Of a stretch of DNA of 64,000 bases, positions 8,219-17,279 are shown one piece after another; position 1 is the stretch's first letter; the number at the start of each line of letters is the position of its first letter. The stretch is from positions 62,001 to 126,000 of the forward strand of contig JAXLUO010000002.1 in NCBI GenBank assembly GCA_046329495.1, written 5' to 3'. A program made the translations under genes and the position numbers. A model generated the notes under the pieces. It was not told the DNA's origin. It saw only the letters and a program-made list of their open reading frames with translations, and ran no database searches. This stretch comes from Bog-950 sp046329495 (GTDB lineage Bacteria; Bacteroidota; Bacteroidia; Chitinophagales; LD1).

Positions 8219-10105
8219 ATGTCAGATGAATTAGTTCAACAACAGGAAGAAACTGTTGCAAAAAACGGCTCAACGGCTGCTGCTACCGCACACGACGATT
8301 TCGATTGGAGTGTTGACCGCCGCAACGTAGTGAGCTACTCTGAGGCAGACCGCAAAAAATATGATGAGGTTTACTCGGGGACTTTAAAAACCATCGAAAA
8401 TAACGAGATCGTTAAAGGTACGGTGGTTGCTGTTACCGCAACTGATGTGGTATTAAACATCGGTTTTAAGTCAGACGGCCTGGTGCCACTTTCTGAATTC
8501 CGCGATATCGAGGAACTGAAGATAGGTGAAACCTACGACGTTTACGTGGTAAACAAAGAAGATAAGAAAGGTGTTCTTATCCTAAGCCGCAAAAATGCAC
8601 GTATGCTGAAAGCATGGGAGCAAATTGTGGAATCTTATAACACAGGCGCGGTTGTTACCGGTAAAATCACCTCTAAAACCAAAGGTGGTCTTATTTGTAA
8701 TGTATTCGGTATGGAAACTTTCTTACCGGGTTCTCAGATCGACGTTAAGCCAATCAGCGACTACGATGTTTACGTGGGCAAAACCATGGAACTGAAAGTT
8801 GTTAAGATCAACGAAGCTATCAAGAATGCCGTTGTATCGCACAAAGCCCTTATCGAAAGCGATATCGAAGCGCAACGCGAAGCCATCATCGGCAAACTGG
8901 AAAAAGGTCAGGTACTGGAAGGTACTATCAAGAACATTACCGATTTCGGTGCGTTCATCGACCTTGGCGGCGTAGACGGTCTGTTATACATCACCGATAT
9001 TTCATGGGGCCGTATCAGCCATCCGAAGGAAGTGCTGGAACTGAACCAGAAACTGAACGTGGTAGTACTGGATTACGACGACAACAAGAAGCGTATTTCT
9101 TTAGGCTTAAAGCAACTGCAGCCACACCCATGGGATACTCTGGATTCTACTATCGACGTAGGCACCAAAGTAAAAGGCAAAATCGTAAACATCGAAGACT
9201 ACGGTGCATTCCTGGAAATCACTCCTGGTGTAGAAGGTCTGATCCACGTATCGGAAGTTTCCTGGAGCAACACGCCAATCAACAGCCGCGAGTTCTTCCA
9301 CTTAGGCGACCAACACGAAGCGATTGTTATGACTATCAACCGCGAAGAGCGTAAGATGTCGTTGTCGCTGAAGCGCCTGACTGAAGATCCTTGGACAAAG
9401 ATCACTGAGAAGTTCCCTGTTGGCACCCGTACCAAAGGCCTGGTTAAAAACATCACTCCATTCGGCGTGTTTGTTGAACTGAGCGAAGGTATTGGCGGCA
9501 TGGTTCACATCAGCGACCTTTCATGGACCAAGCGTTTCAACCACCCAAGTGAGTACACTAAAGTGGGTAACGAAATAGAAGTAGTGGTATTAGACATTGA
9601 TGCTGAAAACCACAAGCTGACCCTTGGCCACAAGCAGATTGAAGAGGATCCATGGGATACTTTTGAAAATGTATTCCCTGTAGGTTCTATCCACGAAGCA
9701 ACCGTTCTTCATGTAGAAGACAAAGGTGCTGTAGTGTTACTGCCTTACGGCTTAGAAGCTTTTGCTCCTAAAAAGCACCTGGCTAAACAAGCCGGCGGTT
9801 TTGTAGGCGCTGACGAGAAAGCTGATTTCAAAGTAATCGAATTCAACCGTAACGATAAGAAGATCATCGTTTCGCATGCACGTATCTGGGAAGAAGCTCA
9901 GAAGGATGCAATTGAAGGCGAGAAAAAAGAGAAAAAAGCTGAACGCGAAAAGGCTTCAAAAACCGTTAAGAATCTGCAGAAGAGCATCGAGAAGACAACC
10001 CTGGGCGACCTGGGCGTGTTAAGCGGACTGAAAGAGCGTATGGAAGAAGACGCCCGCAACGAAGCTAAAAATGTCGGTAACAGCGAAGAACCAAAAAGCG
10101 AATAG
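8219..10105 (+). CDS. rpsA: 30S ribosomal protein S1
   Basis: A 628-residue protein with six S1/OB-fold repeats, starting at about residues 60, 143, 228, 315, 402 and 487. Repeats 3 to 5 show the best conserved pattern (for example KNITDFGAFIDLGG, VNIEDYGAFLEI, KNITPFGVFVEL). It binds mRNA on the small ribosomal subunit. Start chosen at ATG 8219 (MSDELVQQQ): the frame is open upstream but only from a TTG that lies inside the promoter. The N-terminus is an acidic, low-complexity lead-in of about 55 residues, and the C-terminus is a charged coiled coil (KKEKKAEREKAS) typical of Bacteroidota S1. Codon choice shifts to C-ending codons, as expected for high expression. A strong terminator follows. 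Confidence 0.97.
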   Translation: MSDELVQQQEETVAKNGSTAAATAHDDFDWSVDRRNVVSYSEADRKKYDEVYSGTLKTIENNEIVKGTVVAVTATDVVLNIGFKSDGLVPLSEFRDIEELKIGETYDVYVVNKEDKKGVLILSRKNARMLKAWEQIVESYNTGAVVTGKITSKTKGGLICNVFGMETFLPGSQIDVKPISDYDVYVGKTMELKVVKINEAIKNAVVSHKALIESDIEAQREAIIGKLEKGQVLEGTIKNITDFGAFIDLGGVDGLLYITDISWGRISHPKEVLELNQKLNVVVLDYDDNKKRISLGLKQLQPHPWDTLDSTIDVGTKVKGKIVNIEDYGAFLEITPGVEGLIHVSEVSWSNTPINSREFFHLGDQHEAIVMTINREERKMSLSLKRLTEDPWTKITEKFPVGTRTKGLVKNITPFGVFVELSEGIGGMVHISDLSWTKRFNHPSEYTKVGNEIEVVVLDIDAENHKLTLGHKQIEEDPWDTFENVFPVGSIHEATVLHVEDKGAVVLLPYGLEAFAPKKHLAKQAGGFVGADEKADFKVIEFNRNDKKIIVSHARIWEEAQKDAIEGEKKEKKAEREKASKTVKNLQKSIEKTTLGDLGVLSGLKERMEEDARNEAKNVGNSEEPKSE

Positions 10106-10130
10106 TAAACTGCTTTAACTACTACGTGTA

Positions 10131-10160
10131 AATCCCGCCCCGCAAGGGCGGGATTTTTTA
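10131..10160 (+). terminator. Intrinsic terminator of rpsA
   Basis: Perfect 10-bp stem AATCCCGCCC (10131-10140) / GGGCGGGATT (10146-10155) with loop CGCAA, followed by T-rich sequence. It ends just before the ATG of the next small gene at 10167. Confidence 0.93.
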
Positions 10161-10166
10161 TTTTTA

Positions 10167-10415
10167 ATGCCGGTGAATCATCTCCAAACCATTAAGTTAA
10201 TTATTGATGAGCTGGACAAAAATGGGTATGTCAGCGAAGCCAGCATCATTACCGGGGCGCAGTCCTCTGCTTCGAGCGGCACCGAATTATTGATGCGTGT
10301 GGGGTTTGCGTTGAACCGGTTGGCAGAAGATCAACCACAGACATATAAAACTATAGAGTCTCCAGCCAGGAAGTTGATGGCCTACTGCCACTCCATTGGT
10401 TTGTTTCCGAATTGA
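10167..10415 (+). CDS. Small protein of unknown function (82 aa)
   Basis: An 82-residue soluble protein that I do not recognise. It is probably helical (LQTIKLIIDELDKNGYV, then LLMRVGFALNRLAEDQ) with a serine/alanine-rich turn between the helices. There is no signal peptide or membrane segment. The ATG lies seven bases after the T tract of the rpsA terminator, so it needs its own promoter or depends on read-through; TATTTTTA directly before the ATG is a one-mismatch version of the -7 consensus. It is followed after 9 bases by the DUF3788 gene and the two are probably co-transcribed. Codon use looks like that of neighbouring genes, which supports it being real, but the evidence is modest. Confidence 0.6.
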   Translation: MPVNHLQTIKLIIDELDKNGYVSEASIITGAQSSASSGTELLMRVGFALNRLAEDQPQTYKTIESPARKLMAYCHSIGLFPN

Positions 10416-10424
10416 TTCCCACGT

Positions 10425-10847
10425 ATGCTAATTACGTCTGAAGAAAAGAGCTTCTTATCCCCTACCCCCAAACCGGAGTCGGCGAATCTTGCTGCTGCCC
10501 TCGGCCTTACATTCGGTTTTTACCTTGCGTTGCTGGCCATAACAACCGCCTTTAAACCCACCTGGAACCACAGCAAAAGCAGCGGCTGGATGCTTAAAAT
10601 AAGCGATGGTAGAAAAACCCTGTGCTATGTTATTCCTTTAACCGGTTGCTTTAAAGTAAGCCTTACCTTGCGCGAAGCAGAAAGGGAAATACTATTAAAT
10701 GATAGTACTCTCACCGAACTGCACCTGCAGCTATCGACTGCTAAAAAGTATGTAGAAGGCTATGCTTTGCAATTTATTATTAGTAATAAAAAAGAGCATG
10801 CCGGGCTACTTAAGCTGCTGCATGCTCTTATGTTGTTGCGAAAGTAA
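10425..10847 (+). CDS. DUF3788 family protein
   Basis: A 140-residue protein. The segment FKPTWNHSKSSGWMLK, then RKTLCYVIPLTGCFKVSLTL and the late AKKYVEGYALQFII, is the characteristic pattern of DUF3788, a widespread small family of unknown function related in fold to YjbR/MmcQ-like proteins (my recollection, not verified here). It follows the 82-residue gene after 9 bases. The last 20 or so codons contain the hairpin that probably terminates the convergent phosphatase gene, so the coding sequence doubles as a terminator on the opposite strand. The stop is only 6 bases from the stop of that convergent gene. Function unknown. Confidence 0.8.
   Translation: MLITSEEKSFLSPTPKPESANLAAALGLTFGFYLALLAITTAFKPTWNHSKSSGWMLKISDGRKTLCYVIPLTGCFKVSLTLREAEREILLNDSTLTELHLQLSTAKKYVEGYALQFIISNKKEHAGLLKLLHALMLLRK
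10780..10829 (-). terminator. Terminator of the PhoD-like gene, embedded in the convergent DUF3788 coding region
   Basis: AAGAGCATGC (10792-10801) and GCATGCTCTT (10820-10829) form a perfect 10-bp stem with an 18-nt loop. Read on the minus strand it is followed by TTTTTTATTAC, and it lies about 25 bases after the stop of the phosphatase gene. On the plus strand no T run follows, so it should work in one direction only. Confidence 0.7.
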
Positions 10848-10853
10848 GTTTCC

Positions 10854-13505
10854 TTACTCCTTAATTATCTTTTTTCGGAAGCTGTTGCCATTTGTTTTTA
10901 CCTCGGCAATATAGCTGCCTGCAGGCAACTGGCTGAGGTTGAATTGCGCATAGTTTAAGCCCGAGGTGGAAGTAACTTTGCCACTGCTTAACAAGCCGCC
11001 CTTAAGGTCATACAGGTTCAGCTCCAACTCGCGGGTATCGTACAAGTAATACTGAACTATTAAATGATCCTGTGCAGGGTTAGGATACATGCCAAACACA
11101 ATTACCGGGTTGGCTTCGATGGCATTGGGCTCCTGCACATGGTAAACAAGGGTAAAGGTATCGCAATGGTTGGCACCGCAGTTATCACAACCTTTTACTT
11201 TCACCGTATCATCGCCTACATAGTTGTAGTAAGGGAAGTATTTTAAGCAGCTATCGCCTTGCCATTGCAGCGTACCGTGTGCCGGTGCTGAAACAATCTG
11301 CTTTGAGATAAGATTTCCGCTCAAGTCATCAAACAACTGGCAATAGGCTATGTTGCTGTTTTTATTTAATTGTAAGTCGGCAAAGCCGGGATAAACAGGG
11401 TGGTTGATGCGGAAGATGTAAATAACTGTATCGCAGCCCTTGTTATCACAAGCCTTAAACAGCACGGTATCGCTACCGCAGTAGGTTGAATCGGGCAGAT
11501 AGCTGAAGCAGGTATCGTTAACCTGCAGATTGCCATGCACGGTACCGTAATGGCCATACACAGGGCCTACACCAATCAAATCGTCGTAGCTGAAACATTC
11601 CTGTTGAGCGCTATCGCTCTGTACATCGCGCACGTATACATCCACGTCTTCAACCGGTGTTATGTTAATGTATAGATAAACAGTATCGCATACAGGGCTG
11701 GCTTCTACTGTGCAAACCACAACTGCAACTGTATCGGTTCCATTGTAATTATTTGCAGGCACATAAGTTACATCCTGTCCGTTGAGCGTAATTGCACCGC
11801 CATGTTGTGCTTGCTGCGAAATGCTCATGGTAACCAGTGGACACATCTGCAGGCTTGGAATAATATTCACCATTGCCTGGGTGTTTTCCGGAATGCTGAT
11901 TGCATGGTCAGTAATTTTATAGAAGCCGATATTCTGTTTAGCATTAACAGGCGGTAAACCCGGTATTTTAGGCGCATTGGTGATTGCTGTTCCTGCACGA
12001 ATAAATCGCTCGTTATGATTGACATAGTAAGACGGTCCGGCTAATTCACCCGAATTAATCTGTGTTACCGTATTCATGTAGGTATAATCAGCCTGCGTGC
12101 GGTTTTTCTTTACATCAAGAGTATAGAAACCTTTATCGGTTAGGTTAATATACTTCATATGCGGGTTCAGGCTTTTGATAATGTTGGCGCCTACAGGAAG
12201 GGGAGAGTTCATGGAAGTAACACTTGTTCCTACAAACTCAGGGCAAACAGCGCCAGCCCCGGTATTTTGATCGTAATTGGGGCCGGGCACATCGTTACAC
12301 CAACTGGTATGTATATCCCCGGTTAAGATTACAACGTCCTTGATGTTGTTATTCAGGATATGATTTTCGATGAGCGTACGTTCGTAGTTATAGCCATCCC
12401 ATTGGTCGGCATTCACAGGTTGCCCAAATACCGTTAGAGGCGAGAACATAACCTGATTGCCAATTATCTTCCACCGGGTTGAAGTATCACTCAACTGTTG
12501 TAAAAACCATGCACGTTCAACAGGGCCCATGATGTGCCGGGTGCTATCATTGCGTGCACTAAGATTCTGCTCATCCCGGTCATAAAGGCGGGTATCCAGC
12601 ATCACAAGGTCCAGCAGTTTGCCGTAGCGCAGCTTACGGAAAATACGGATGGTATCAACCGGGTCGGGTTTGCGGATTGGCATCCATTTAAAATAGGTGC
12701 TGGTAGAATTATGTTTACGATCGAGGAAGTTACCTTCTGTTCCCGGCGTATGGTTCTCTGCTCCTTCGCGCCACGAATCGTTTGCTGTTTCGTGGTCATC
12801 CCAAACGGTAATGAAGGGGAACAATTGGTGAATGCGCTGTAACTGTTTATCGAGTTTATATTGCGAGTAACGCAGTTCATAGCCCACTTCGGTTATACAT
12901 TCATTGGTAGGTTCGTAGGTACGGCCGGCAATATTATCTGAGAAGTCACCACTGGCATATTCATAAATATAGTCGCCGAGATGCACAACGGCATCCACAT
13001 CGTTGTGGGTGCTTAGTGATTGATAGGCGTTAAAATAGCCGTGTTCCCAACTGGCGCAGCTAACCACTCCAAAACGAATACTATCTACATCGGCATTGGC
13101 ATCCGGAGCAGTTTTAGTGCGTCCGATGATTGAATTACGCCCACCTGATTGAAACATGTAGTAGTAATAAGTTGCAGGTTGCAGACCACAGGCATCTACT
13201 TTAACGCAGTAATGATTGTCAGCCGTAGCAACTGCTTTACCGTAGTTTACAATGTTGTTGAAGTTGGTATCGGTAGCTATTTGCCAATACACATCGATAT
13301 CTCCTAACATGCCTGTGTCAGGCGTAACACGGGTCCAGATAATTACGCGGTCACTCATAGGATCACCAGATTCAACCCCATGATAAAATGGACGCATTGA
13401 AGGGTCCAGCGTAATGCGCTGTTGGTGATCAATAGCTTGTGCAAAACCCTTAAAACCGCCTAAGATGAGGGCGAGAATGAAGAGCAGTTGGGTCATTTTT
13501 TTCAT
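10854..13505 (-). CDS. PhoD-like alkaline phosphatase/phosphodiesterase with T9SS sorting domain
   Basis: An 883-residue secreted metallophosphatase. The start at 13505 is chosen because MKKMTQLLFILALILGGFKG gives a signal peptide ending near FAQ; the frame is open 102 bases further upstream but that extension is not signal-like. An N-terminal PhoD-type Fn3-like domain (YHGVESGDPMSDRVIIWTRV) is followed by the metallophosphatase domain with WEHGYFNAYQSL, VHLGDYIYEY, WDDHE near the middle, and ILTGDIHTSW, which supply the metal ligands. After about residue 500 come three or so Ig-like repeats ending in DTV (NGTDTVAVVV, CGSDTVLFKA, VGDDTVKVKG). A T9SS type A domain ends the protein (FGMYPNPAQDHLIV). 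It is divergent from the PafA phosphatase, so the two may serve phosphate scavenging together. Confidence 0.93.
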   Translation of the reverse strand: MKKMTQLLFILALILGGFKGFAQAIDHQQRITLDPSMRPFYHGVESGDPMSDRVIIWTRVTPDTGMLGDIDVYWQIATDTNFNNIVNYGKAVATADNHYCVKVDACGLQPATYYYYMFQSGGRNSIIGRTKTAPDANADVDSIRFGVVSCASWEHGYFNAYQSLSTHNDVDAVVHLGDYIYEYASGDFSDNIAGRTYEPTNECITEVGYELRYSQYKLDKQLQRIHQLFPFITVWDDHETANDSWREGAENHTPGTEGNFLDRKHNSTSTYFKWMPIRKPDPVDTIRIFRKLRYGKLLDLVMLDTRLYDRDEQNLSARNDSTRHIMGPVERAWFLQQLSDTSTRWKIIGNQVMFSPLTVFGQPVNADQWDGYNYERTLIENHILNNNIKDVVILTGDIHTSWCNDVPGPNYDQNTGAGAVCPEFVGTSVTSMNSPLPVGANIIKSLNPHMKYINLTDKGFYTLDVKKNRTQADYTYMNTVTQINSGELAGPSYYVNHNERFIRAGTAITNAPKIPGLPPVNAKQNIGFYKITDHAISIPENTQAMVNIIPSLQMCPLVTMSISQQAQHGGAITLNGQDVTYVPANNYNGTDTVAVVVCTVEASPVCDTVYLYINITPVEDVDVYVRDVQSDSAQQECFSYDDLIGVGPVYGHYGTVHGNLQVNDTCFSYLPDSTYCGSDTVLFKACDNKGCDTVIYIFRINHPVYPGFADLQLNKNSNIAYCQLFDDLSGNLISKQIVSAPAHGTLQWQGDSCLKYFPYYNYVGDDTVKVKGCDNCGANHCDTFTLVYHVQEPNAIEANPVIVFGMYPNPAQDHLIVQYYLYDTRELELNLYDLKGGLLSSGKVTSTSGLNYAQFNLSQLPAGSYIAEVKTNGNSFRKKIIKE

Positions 13506-13674
13506 CGGCGGCGAAATTACGCAAATGTTGTGGTGAGTTGCAGGAATTAACGTTTCAATTTCAATATTTAATAAGGACTTATCTAACATATTACCAGCCG
13601 GTTGCACAGTTAACCATGGATTAAAGCTACCGTACCGATTTCTGTTATTTTTATGCCTTCAAACTCTTGACATT

Positions 13675-15306
13675 ATGCGTTTTACCACCCTGCTGCTCGT
13701 TCTATTATCTGCTGTTAATGGTCTTGTAGCGCAAGCCCCCGCTACCTCTCCGGATAAGCCAAAACTGATAGTTGGATTGGTGATTGATCAAATGCGCTAT
13801 GACTTCCTTTATCGCTACCAAAGCAAGTACGGAACAGGAGGTTTTAAACGGCTTTTACGCGAAGGCTATAGCTGCGAAAACACGCATATTAACTATTCGC
13901 CGAGCTACACGGCCTGTGGTCACACCTGTGTTTATACAGGTAGCGTGCCTTCCATACACGGCATAACAGGTAATGATTGGTACGACTACGAAGCCGGGGC
14001 TATGGTGTATTGCACGCAGGATACTGCCATGCGCACGGTAGGGAGCAGTTCCGGAGCCGGCAAAATGTCGCCAAATCGTTTATTGCCAACTACTATAACC
14101 GATGAGTTGCGCCTGGCCACCAATTATAAGGGCAAAACAATTGGGGTGGCAATAAAGGACCGCAGCTCGATTTTGCCCGCCGGCCACGCCGCCAATGCCG
14201 CCTACTTTTACGATCCCTCGGCGGGTGCCTGGATAACCAGCAATTATTACATGAAAGAACTACCGTTATGGGTGCAGGAATTTAATGCAGCCAAATGGCC
14301 TGAGAAGTTTCTTTCGGGCGATTGGAAAATGCTTTTGGATAGCAGCGCTTATTGGGAAAGCACCCCGGATGATGAGCCCTGGGAAGGCACTTTCGATAAT
14401 GAGATGAAACCCATTTTTACCCATAAGGTTAGTTCGCTTACCAATCCATCGTATAAAATTTTAGCAGGTACACCTTTCGGCAACAGCGTTACGCTAAAGT
14501 TTGCAGAAGGCGCTGTTTTGAACGAGCAATTGGGGGCGGATGCCATTACTGATTTTCTCGCAGTAAGCCTTTCCTCTACTGATTACATTGGTCACCGCTT
14601 CGGGCCTAATAGTGTTGAAGCAGAAGATTGTTACCTGCGGCTGGATCAGGATTTAGCCGAGTTCTTTACGTTTTTAGATACACGGGTTGGAAAAGGGAAC
14701 TATGTGCTGTTTCTGACTGCTGACCATGGCGCAGCGCATTCTCCGGGCTTTTTAAATGAGCATAAGATCCCGGCAGGTGTATTCCCCATTGATACCATTC
14801 TGCAAGGGTTAGATAAGGAATTAAACCGCATATATGGAGATACTACCTTGTTGTTGAGTTACGAGAACATGCAACTATACCTGAACAACAAGGTAATTGC
14901 AGATAAGAAGCTTGACCGGGCCGCTTTAAAGAGCTTCATTAAGAACTACCTGCTTAAATATGATGGTGTTTCGAAGGTGCTGGACCTGGAAAACCTGGCT
15001 AACGAAAATGTACCTGCCGATTTGAAGCAAAAGATTTCCAACGGTGTATTTGCGAAACGTTCAGGCGATCTATTTGTATTACACGAACCGGGATGGTTTG
15101 AAGGTTTTACCAAGGGCACCACACACGGCACCATTTACCCTTACGATACGCATATACCTCTGGTGTGGATGGGCTGGAAAATACCACATGCCGAAGACCA
15201 CAGCGACATACACATGACCGACATTGCACCAACTGTTGCGGCCTTACTACATATACAGGAGCCAAGCGGCAACATCGGCAAGGTAATTACCGGCATTGTA
15301 AAGTAA
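13675..15306 (+). CDS. pafA: PafA-type alkaline phosphatase
   Basis: A 543-residue secreted enzyme with signal peptide MRFTTLLLVLLSAVNGLVAQ. It belongs to the type I phosphodiesterase/alkaline phosphatase superfamily. Counting from the Met, the nucleophile is Thr79 (SPSYTACGH) and Asn100 stands in HGITGN; both have the same numbering as in the characterised Elizabethkingia PafA. The lysine/arginine pair is at 161/163 (IKDRSS), one residue off. Metal ligands are seen in LVIDQMRYD and LTADHGAA. It is therefore a phosphomonoesterase that does not need high phosphate for repression, active in the periplasm. TATTTTTA at 13646-13653 is a near-match to the -7 consensus. It lies divergent to the PhoD-like gene and convergent, with a 6-base gap, with the porin. 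Confidence 0.95.
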   Translation: MRFTTLLLVLLSAVNGLVAQAPATSPDKPKLIVGLVIDQMRYDFLYRYQSKYGTGGFKRLLREGYSCENTHINYSPSYTACGHTCVYTGSVPSIHGITGNDWYDYEAGAMVYCTQDTAMRTVGSSSGAGKMSPNRLLPTTITDELRLATNYKGKTIGVAIKDRSSILPAGHAANAAYFYDPSAGAWITSNYYMKELPLWVQEFNAAKWPEKFLSGDWKMLLDSSAYWESTPDDEPWEGTFDNEMKPIFTHKVSSLTNPSYKILAGTPFGNSVTLKFAEGAVLNEQLGADAITDFLAVSLSSTDYIGHRFGPNSVEAEDCYLRLDQDLAEFFTFLDTRVGKGNYVLFLTADHGAAHSPGFLNEHKIPAGVFPIDTILQGLDKELNRIYGDTTLLLSYENMQLYLNNKVIADKKLDRAALKSFIKNYLLKYDGVSKVLDLENLANENVPADLKQKISNGVFAKRSGDLFVLHEPGWFEGFTKGTTHGTIYPYDTHIPLVWMGWKIPHAEDHSDIHMTDIAPTVAALLHIQEPSGNIGKVITGIVK

Positions 15307-15312
15307 GTTTAG

Positions 15313-17235
15313 TTACTCGAAGAAGCGCCAGCTTAAACCAACGCGGAAACTGAAATCGGGTGCCGGGTAAAGGTAGGAGGCATAATATCCTTTGGTGCCG
15401 AAATACGAGCTGATGTTATCCAGTTTAAGGAATACACGCACCGTTTTAATTTTAAAGTTCACAAAGAAATCGAGCACCGGATAGGTTTTGTTGGTACCAT
15501 AGTACACCGGATAAAACAGGCCTAAATAAGGGTCGTAATACGGTGCGGTGTTCTTATACCGGAAACGCAGATCGAAACCTGTTGACAACCACATTGCCTT
15601 TTTAAACAGCCTGATTTCGTAATAAATGCTGTGCCTGGTATACCAGGTTGGGAAATTATGACGGATATACCCTTCGGTAGCTGTTTGTGTATACCAAATG
15701 TCGTTATCGAAATGCACATCCTTAATGGAGTTACGGTTAGCCGCATGTAACACAAAAAAGTGCTGTGGTATATGCTCTACTACACCGGGCGATACGGGTA
15801 GATTGTCGATCATGTTATAGGTAAAATCGGCCGTTATACCATATTTAATTAGCTGGTATTTACCCCCAACGGCCAGGGCATTCATTTGCGGCATGCTATA
15901 ATTCCATTCTACCGGGTGCCCGCTAAAATGCTGGAACATATAAGGTGCGCGTTTTAACTGGAAGGTGGCATTGCCGGTAAGCAAACCAAACTTCCCAAAA
16001 TCATAACCGGCTGAGCCGTCAACCATAAAGTCGTTTTGATTCCAACCCAGGGGGTAGTATTTAACCGCTGCCCGGTATACGATTGGTGAACCGGATGCCG
16101 GATTACTGCGCACTACACCATCCACATAAATATTATAGAGGTTGTCCTTTAGCATGTTTTGGTTCAACAGGTAATAATCAAAACCGGCTGAGGCGCGGAT
16201 TACCAGGTTTTGTTCTTTGTAGGAGGTATCATCGCCTCGTTTGCGCATGTGGTATTCCATAAATACCTCGTTGCCCACCTTTAAGTAACTGTGATCGTTA
16301 AATGCGGAATCTTTATTCCAATAATAGCTCCCATAGTAATCGGTAGTGGGTGCATAATCGCGGAACTTTACGGAGTTCTTCTCTACATTGAACTGATGAC
16401 CGATTGTAAATACCGGCATAAAAAAAGAAGTATCGGCCGAATCGACTTTGTACGAAAAGCGCTTACCTAAATGATACGATGAGGTTAAATAGAAATCTAT
16501 TTGTTTATAAAGGTTTTCTGCTTTTACCAAATTAACTGGTACCAGATTTTTGGTGAAGTAAGCAGAGTCAAAAGCATTCTGTTCAACTCCTCCATTCTCC
16601 TGAGCCTTGAAAGAGTTAAAGATTAAATCGGCTTTTACCGTCCAGTGCTGATTCTTTGAGTTAAAGATTCCATAGAGATAAAAGCTATTGTCGTTGGTGC
16701 GCTGGTTAAGATAAGCCCCTTTTGAAAAGATGCGACGGAAATCAACCCCGTAACTAATAAGGCTTTTGTGCTGATTGGCGAATTTACCCTGGAACATCTG
16801 TTCGTTATGCAGGCCTATAATCATGCTTAACTCAGTGTAAGGGCGAATTACCTGGTAATATCGAATTGAATCTTTGGTATACCTGTATAAATCGAACTGG
16901 TTATAACCCAGGTTAAAACCCATGCTGCGGTTAACCTCATAAACTAATGGAAAAGCAGCAGAACCCAGGTTACCTGCATTTGTATAATCGGCACCTTTGC
17001 GCTGAATCACGTTGTATTCTTCGAGATTGTAAATGGTGCTATCAATTACATAATGCTTCTCGGGTTCCGAGCCTAAATACCAGGTATCGTTTTGGGTTGA
17101 AGGCTTTCCGCTGTTCCAGAAAAAGCCATGGCGGTGTTCAGTAGTATCAGTGGATTCACCAGCCTTTAGCGTAAGCAGGGGTAACAGCAATAAAAAAACA
17201 AAGCACATTCTGCTGCGCACCCGGTTTACTAACAT
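15313..17235 (-). CDS. Putative outer-membrane porin (Bacteroidota beta-barrel family)
   Basis: A protein of about 640 residues ending in an aromatic (SWRFFE), rich in alternating hydrophobic strands with Tyr/Trp girdle residues, as in an outer-membrane beta-barrel. The N-terminal region (FFWNSGKPSTQNDTWYLGS, then AFPLVYEVNRSMGFNLGYNQFDLY) matches my memory of the Bacteroidota 'putative porin' family. The substrate is unknown. The start is uncertain: the frame is open to a TTG overlapping the punA stop, but ATG at 17235 (MLVNRVRSRM) or 17208 (MCFVFLLLLPLLTLKAG, the signal peptide) is more likely; I chose the first. It follows punA and lpxK in the same orientation and may form an operon with them. 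It is convergent with pafA with almost no spacer. Confidence 0.8.
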   Translation of the reverse strand: MLVNRVRSRMCFVFLLLLPLLTLKAGESTDTTEHRHGFFWNSGKPSTQNDTWYLGSEPEKHYVIDSTIYNLEEYNVIQRKGADYTNAGNLGSAAFPLVYEVNRSMGFNLGYNQFDLYRYTKDSIRYYQVIRPYTELSMIIGLHNEQMFQGKFANQHKSLISYGVDFRRIFSKGAYLNQRTNDNSFYLYGIFNSKNQHWTVKADLIFNSFKAQENGGVEQNAFDSAYFTKNLVPVNLVKAENLYKQIDFYLTSSYHLGKRFSYKVDSADTSFFMPVFTIGHQFNVEKNSVKFRDYAPTTDYYGSYYWNKDSAFNDHSYLKVGNEVFMEYHMRKRGDDTSYKEQNLVIRASAGFDYYLLNQNMLKDNLYNIYVDGVVRSNPASGSPIVYRAAVKYYPLGWNQNDFMVDGSAGYDFGKFGLLTGNATFQLKRAPYMFQHFSGHPVEWNYSMPQMNALAVGGKYQLIKYGITADFTYNMIDNLPVSPGVVEHIPQHFFVLHAANRNSIKDVHFDNDIWYTQTATEGYIRHNFPTWYTRHSIYYEIRLFKKAMWLSTGFDLRFRYKNTAPYYDPYLGLFYPVYYGTNKTYPVLDFFVNFKIKTVRVFLKLDNISSYFGTKGYYASYLYPAPDFSFRVGLSWRFFE

Positions 17236-17279
17236 GTTACAGGCGGCAAGTAGAATAAAAACGTTTATGCGGCTCGTAA

